In this document: piece by piece, positions 19,373 to 22,220 of the stretch | Position numbering within the stretch: the first letter of the stretch is position 1 | Layout: every line of letters starts with the position of its first letter | NCBI GenBank assembly: GCA_964496705.1 | Contig: CAZCBJ010000046.1 | Span: 1-22,220, forward strand | Reading direction: 5' to 3' | Source: CAZCBJ01 sp964496705 | GTDB lineage: Bacteria > Chloroflexota > Anaerolineae > Anaerolineales > Anaerolineaceae | Length of the DNA stretch: 22,220 bases | Notes under the pieces: generated by a model | What the model saw: the letters and a program-made list of their open reading frames with translations, nothing else | What the model was told of the DNA's origin: nothing | The model's database searches: none | Program-made: the position numbers and the translations under genes

Positions 19373-20734
19373 ATGGGCAATCCATCCCGGGTGGAAAGAC
19401 TGGGAACCGAGAAGATCGGCAAATTGCTGCTGGAAATGTCGTCCCAGACCACATTTTCGCTGCTGGTGTATGCCATCTATGCCATCACCGACACCTATTT
19501 TCTATCCGTAGGCATCAATTCACTGGCGGCTGCGGGCGCCTCGATTGTCTCGCCGGTGTTGATCGCCCTCGGCGCACTGGCCACCACCGTTGGGGCTGGC
19601 GGCGCTTCGGTCGTCTCCCGCGCGCTGGGGGAAAACAACGAAGAAAGAGCCTCGCGCACGGTGGCGAACACGTTCATGATCTTCTGGGTGGCAGCGCTTG
19701 CCATCACGATTCTGGGCGCGTTGTTCATCAAACCCATCGTCTATCTGCTGGGCGCCACCCCCAGCATTGCGCCTTACGCCATCACCTACGGACGCATCAT
19801 CTTCCTGGGCGCCATCACCAGCACCGGCTTCTCGACCATCATCCGGGCGGATGGCAATGTGCGCTATTCGACCGCCATCTGGGTCATCCCGGTCAGCGCC
19901 AATCTGGTGCTGAGCTGGCTGTTCATCATGGTGCTGAAGATTGGCGTTGCGGGGGCCGCCCTGGCGACCGTCGCCGGTCAGTTCATTTCGGCCAGCATGA
20001 GTGTGTATTTCTTCTTCTTCAAGAAGAACCGCTCCTACAACATCCGGGCATCCTATTTCAAACCCAGTTGGCCGCTCATCGGCGAGGTGCTGATGATCGG
20101 CTTTCCCTCGCTGATCAAGAATTTCAGCGCCAGCCTGCTGGTCATCGTCACCAACAACCTGCTTAAGGTGATCGGCGGCGACACCGCGCTGGGCGTGTTT
20201 GCCATCGTCAACCGCCTGTATTCCGGGCTGATCATTCCGCAGACGGGCATTGTTCATGGGATGCAGCCGCTGGTGGGGTACAACTTTGGTCAGAAAAAAT
20301 TCGAGCGGGTCTGGCAAACCATCCGGCTCTCCCTGGTCGGCGCGGCGGTCTACGGCACGTTGGTCTGCGCGATCTGCCTGACGATCCCGCATGTGCTGAT
20401 CGGCATCCTCTCCCGGGAGAGCGCGATCATCGCTGAAGGGCAGACCGCCCTGCGGCTGCTGGCGCTTTCTTACCCGCTGACTGGGGCGTCGATGATCACG
20501 GCGGCCTCGTTCCAATCCGTCGGTCGAGCCAGGGAAGCGCTGTTTTTCACACTGGGGGGCATCCTGCTGGTTAAACTGCCGGTGCTGCTGCTGGCTTCCA
20601 GCCTGTTTTCGCTGACCGGCATCTGGGCTTCGGAGGCATGCTCGGAGCTGATCCTCTGCATCCTCTCGCTGTTCTTATTAAAGAATCTACGCGGTAAAAC
20701 GGATGTTCAGCGCCTGATCCCGAACTCAGGCTGA
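19373..20734 (+). CDS. MATE-family efflux transporter
   Basis: About 453 residues with twelve hydrophobic segments in two similar halves, the pattern of Na+- or H+-coupled multidrug MATE exporters. The first half begins TTFSLLVYAIYAITDTYFLS and contains GAGGASVVSRALGENNEERA, a typical cytoplasmic loop; the second half includes GFPSLIKNFSASLLVI and MQPLVGYNFGQKKFERVW, which matches the conserved repeat of the same loop. The ATG at 19373 is favoured; a GTG at 19367 directly after the upstream stop would add two residues. No ribosome-binding site is evident, so translation is probably coupled to the kinase gene. Its last 9 nt overlap the end of the convergent MFS gene. Confidence 0.88.
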   Translation: MGNPSRVERLGTEKIGKLLLEMSSQTTFSLLVYAIYAITDTYFLSVGINSLAAAGASIVSPVLIALGALATTVGAGGASVVSRALGENNEERASRTVANTFMIFWVAALAITILGALFIKPIVYLLGATPSIAPYAITYGRIIFLGAITSTGFSTIIRADGNVRYSTAIWVIPVSANLVLSWLFIMVLKIGVAGAALATVAGQFISASMSVYFFFFKKNRSYNIRASYFKPSWPLIGEVLMIGFPSLIKNFSASLLVIVTNNLLKVIGGDTALGVFAIVNRLYSGLIIPQTGIVHGMQPLVGYNFGQKKFERVWQTIRLSLVGAAVYGTLVCAICLTIPHVLIGILSRESAIIAEGQTALRLLALSYPLTGASMITAASFQSVGRAREALFFTLGGILLVKLPVLLLASSLFSLTGIWASEACSELILCILSLFLLKNLRGKTDVQRLIPNSG

Positions 20735-21898
20735 CGCCCCAGGTTTTTCAAGCTTGACCTGGGTGAGCGCCAGCAGTGCCAACAGGTTGCAGGCTGCCGC
20801 CGCCAACCCGTTGGCGCTCATCCCCCTGGTGTAGATCAACGGCGCCAGCCAGGCGCCCAGCGCGATGCCCAGCGTGATGGCTGAAAAATAGACCGTCATG
20901 GCCGTGGCGCGCAGCCGCGGTGCCACCTCACTCATGATCGGCATGGTGCTGATCAGCGCGAACTCGGAAGTGAAAAAGAACACCCCCAGCCAGGCCAGCG
21001 AGGCCGCCAGGCTGCCCCCCAGCCAGCGCAGGCTGAGCGCGGCAAGCAGGTTGATCAACAGCCCCGCCGCCACCGCGCGGTGCTTGCCAATGCGGTCCAT
21101 GATCCCCGCAGAAAAGATTTGCCCGCCCAGCTCGCCCGCGCCGATGATCATCGAAGCCAGCCCGAGAGCGGTCACTTTCAGCCCAAACGAATCCTCCATC
21201 CAGGCGCCGAACACCAGGCCGACCACCTGATTGCCAAAGACCATCAGCAAGCCCACCAGCATGCCGGCGATCACCGGGCGGTGCGTGAGCAGTCCGCGCA
21301 GGTCGGTCAGCAGGCTGAGCCCGGAGAGAGCCGGGGGCGCGTCGCGCGGCACGGCGCGGGCGACCATGATCACCAGGATCATCCCGCCCGCCGCCAGCCA
21401 TATGAAGGGCGACTGCCAGCCAAAACGGTCAATCAGCACCCCCACCAGCGGGGTCACCAGGATCAAGCTGAGCGGCCAGCCCATTTCGATCACCGCCATG
21501 ACCCGCCCGCGGCGCTCATAGGGGATATGGTCGGCCAGGTAGGCCTGCGACGCCGGACCAAAGACATTGTCTCCCAGGTTAATCAGGAACAGCATGAGGA
21601 AGAAAGCTGGCACCGCCGCCCAGAACGGCAGCAATGCCGCGCCGGCGCAGAACAGCACCAATCCCACCAGCAGAGCGGTTTTACGTCCGCTGCGCTCGGC
21701 GATGGAAGCCAGGAATGGCGCGGCGGCGCTGGTGAGCATGGACAGGCTGACCGCCAACGAGAGCGTGGGCAGGTCGCTGTCCAGTCCGCGCGCCAGCGCA
21801 GGCAGGAAGGGATAAATCATGCGGATGGGGGTGAAGATGATCAGGCGGCAGAAAGCAAACAGTCCCGCCTGCAGCCAAATGGCGCGCTGGCTCAACAT
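20726..21898 (-). CDS. MFS transporter
   Basis: About 390 residues with twelve predicted membrane segments. The conserved loop after TM2 (SIAERSGRKTALLVG) matches the MFS signature D/E-R-x-G-R-K/R-x, and the second half repeats it at SAGIMDRIGKHRAVAAG. GxLxDRFG-like patterns (LVGVLIDRFGWQSPF) are also present. The substrate is unknown; drug/proton antiport is common for this type. The ATG at 21898 is chosen because a longer upstream frame overlaps the neighbouring gene and looks non-conserved. The upstream gene's stop overlaps this start by 7 nt, so the two are coupled. The gene converges on the MATE gene. Confidence 0.87.
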   Translation of the reverse strand: MLSQRAIWLQAGLFAFCRLIIFTPIRMIYPFLPALARGLDSDLPTLSLAVSLSMLTSAAAPFLASIAERSGRKTALLVGLVLFCAGAALLPFWAAVPAFFLMLFLINLGDNVFGPASQAYLADHIPYERRGRVMAVIEMGWPLSLILVTPLVGVLIDRFGWQSPFIWLAAGGMILVIMVARAVPRDAPPALSGLSLLTDLRGLLTHRPVIAGMLVGLLMVFGNQVVGLVFGAWMEDSFGLKVTALGLASMIIGAGELGGQIFSAGIMDRIGKHRAVAAGLLINLLAALSLRWLGGSLAASLAWLGVFFFTSEFALISTMPIMSEVAPRLRATAMTVYFSAITLGIALGAWLAPLIYTRGMSANGLAAAACNLLALLALTQVKLEKPGASA

Positions 21899-22220
21899 GC
21901 CTGCCGCGCTTTCAGCCACAAGGCAATCTGCGCGCCCAGCAGCAGGCTCAGCCCCAGCATGAGAAAGAAAACCAGGCCGATGGCGCTGGTCTCGGCGCCG
22001 GCTAGGGGCGCATCCGGGTGCAGCACGTTTTCGGCGCGCGACAGGTTCCAGACCAACCCCAGCCCGAACAGGAGATTGCCCAGCGCGTCCAGCCGCGGCT
22101 GGCGCACCAGCCACAGCCCGCCCTGCAGCAGCAGCCCGACCAGCGCAAAGGTCAGCGGGATACGCATGCGCGGCTCATCCCAGAAAATGCCGCCCCAGGT
22201 GGACTGCTGCACCGCCAGCG
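21892..22220 (-). CDS. Partial membrane protein, unrecognised (open at the right edge)
   Basis: At least 109 residues of a hydrophobic protein whose frame stays open to the window edge, so the N-terminus is missing. Three to four membrane segments are visible (LTFALVGLLLQGGLWLV, GNLLFGLGLVW, FFLMLGLSLLLGAQIALWL). STWGGIFWDEPRMR faintly resembles the WGxxWxWD region of cytochrome c assembly proteins, but this is weak. It ends 7 nt inside the MFS gene and probably shares its transcript. A GTG at 22212 could be a start, but nothing nearby supports it. Confidence 0.6.
   Translation of the reverse strand, partial: LAVQQSTWGGIFWDEPRMRIPLTFALVGLLLQGGLWLVRQPRLDALGNLLFGLGLVWNLSRAENVLHPDAPLAGAETSAIGLVFFLMLGLSLLLGAQIALWLKARQAC

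Noticed and set aside
20726..22114. Longer MFS reading frame starting at 22114
   Set aside because: The extra 72 residues overlap the upstream membrane-protein gene out of frame and look like low-complexity noise; MFS homology begins at MLSQRAIWLQAG.

Overview
The window looks like a piece of a GC-rich bacterial chromosome, most likely from a Chloroflexota (Anaerolineae-type) metagenome-assembled genome. The basis is inference: the family mix (SynChlorMet-type radical SAM cassette, PocR-domain regulator beside SQR/DsrC/DsrE2 genes, several short dispersed intergenic repeats) and a run of ten N at 14512-14521 that marks a scaffold join. No rRNA, tRNA, transposase or CRISPR array was seen.

Layout. 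1-2460 (minus): two genes of a restriction-modification locus, an Eco57I-like N6-adenine methylase and a smaller companion methylase-fold protein, behind an extended -10 promoter, a dispersed repeat and a HEPN-like remnant. 2608-4297 (plus): a SAM methyltransferase, a NimA/PNPOx-like flavin protein and a decayed GNAT acetyltransferase. 4298-6102: two divergent short-chain dehydrogenases. 6086-6369: a frameshifted, internally deleted DUF692-like gene. 6469-9541 (plus): the most interesting block, a tightly overlapped PqqD-like protein, two radical SAM/SPASM enzymes closely resembling ScmE and ScmF, and an S24/S26 peptidase that appears to have its own leaderless promoter. 9580-10847 (minus): an AbiE-type toxin-antitoxin pair whose promoter lies in a 46-bp inverted repeat. 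11042-12463 (plus): two nucleotidyltransferase-fold genes ending in a bidirectional terminator.

12516-15388 (minus) is a sulfur-handling operon: an HTH-PocR regulator, a sulfide:quinone reductase-like flavoprotein (broken by the N gap), a DsrC/TusE-like protein and a DsrE2-like protein. Its promoter region carries repeated GTTATA half-sites and a Crp/Fnr-like site at about -42. 15597-16202 is a GNAT enzyme. 16206-16409 holds three copies of a palindromic intergenic repeat. 16423-17933 (minus) is rsgA with a coupled RNHCP zinc protein. It is preceded by a structured leader of about 280 nt with a Val-rich 13-codon ORF, several hairpins and an intrinsic terminator, which together resemble an attenuator. 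18389-20734 (plus) is an aminoglycoside-phosphotransferase-like kinase followed by a MATE exporter. These converge on an MFS transporter (minus) and a partial membrane protein that runs off the right edge.

Working together: the scmDEF-like genes probably bind and modify a ribosomally made peptide, which the S26 protease might mature, but no precursor could be identified with confidence. The sulfur operon probably oxidises sulfide and passes persulfide sulfur to carrier proteins under control of the PocR regulator. Two neighbouring genes (GNAT and DUF692-like) have both lost their middles, so this stretch is either decaying or was misassembled.
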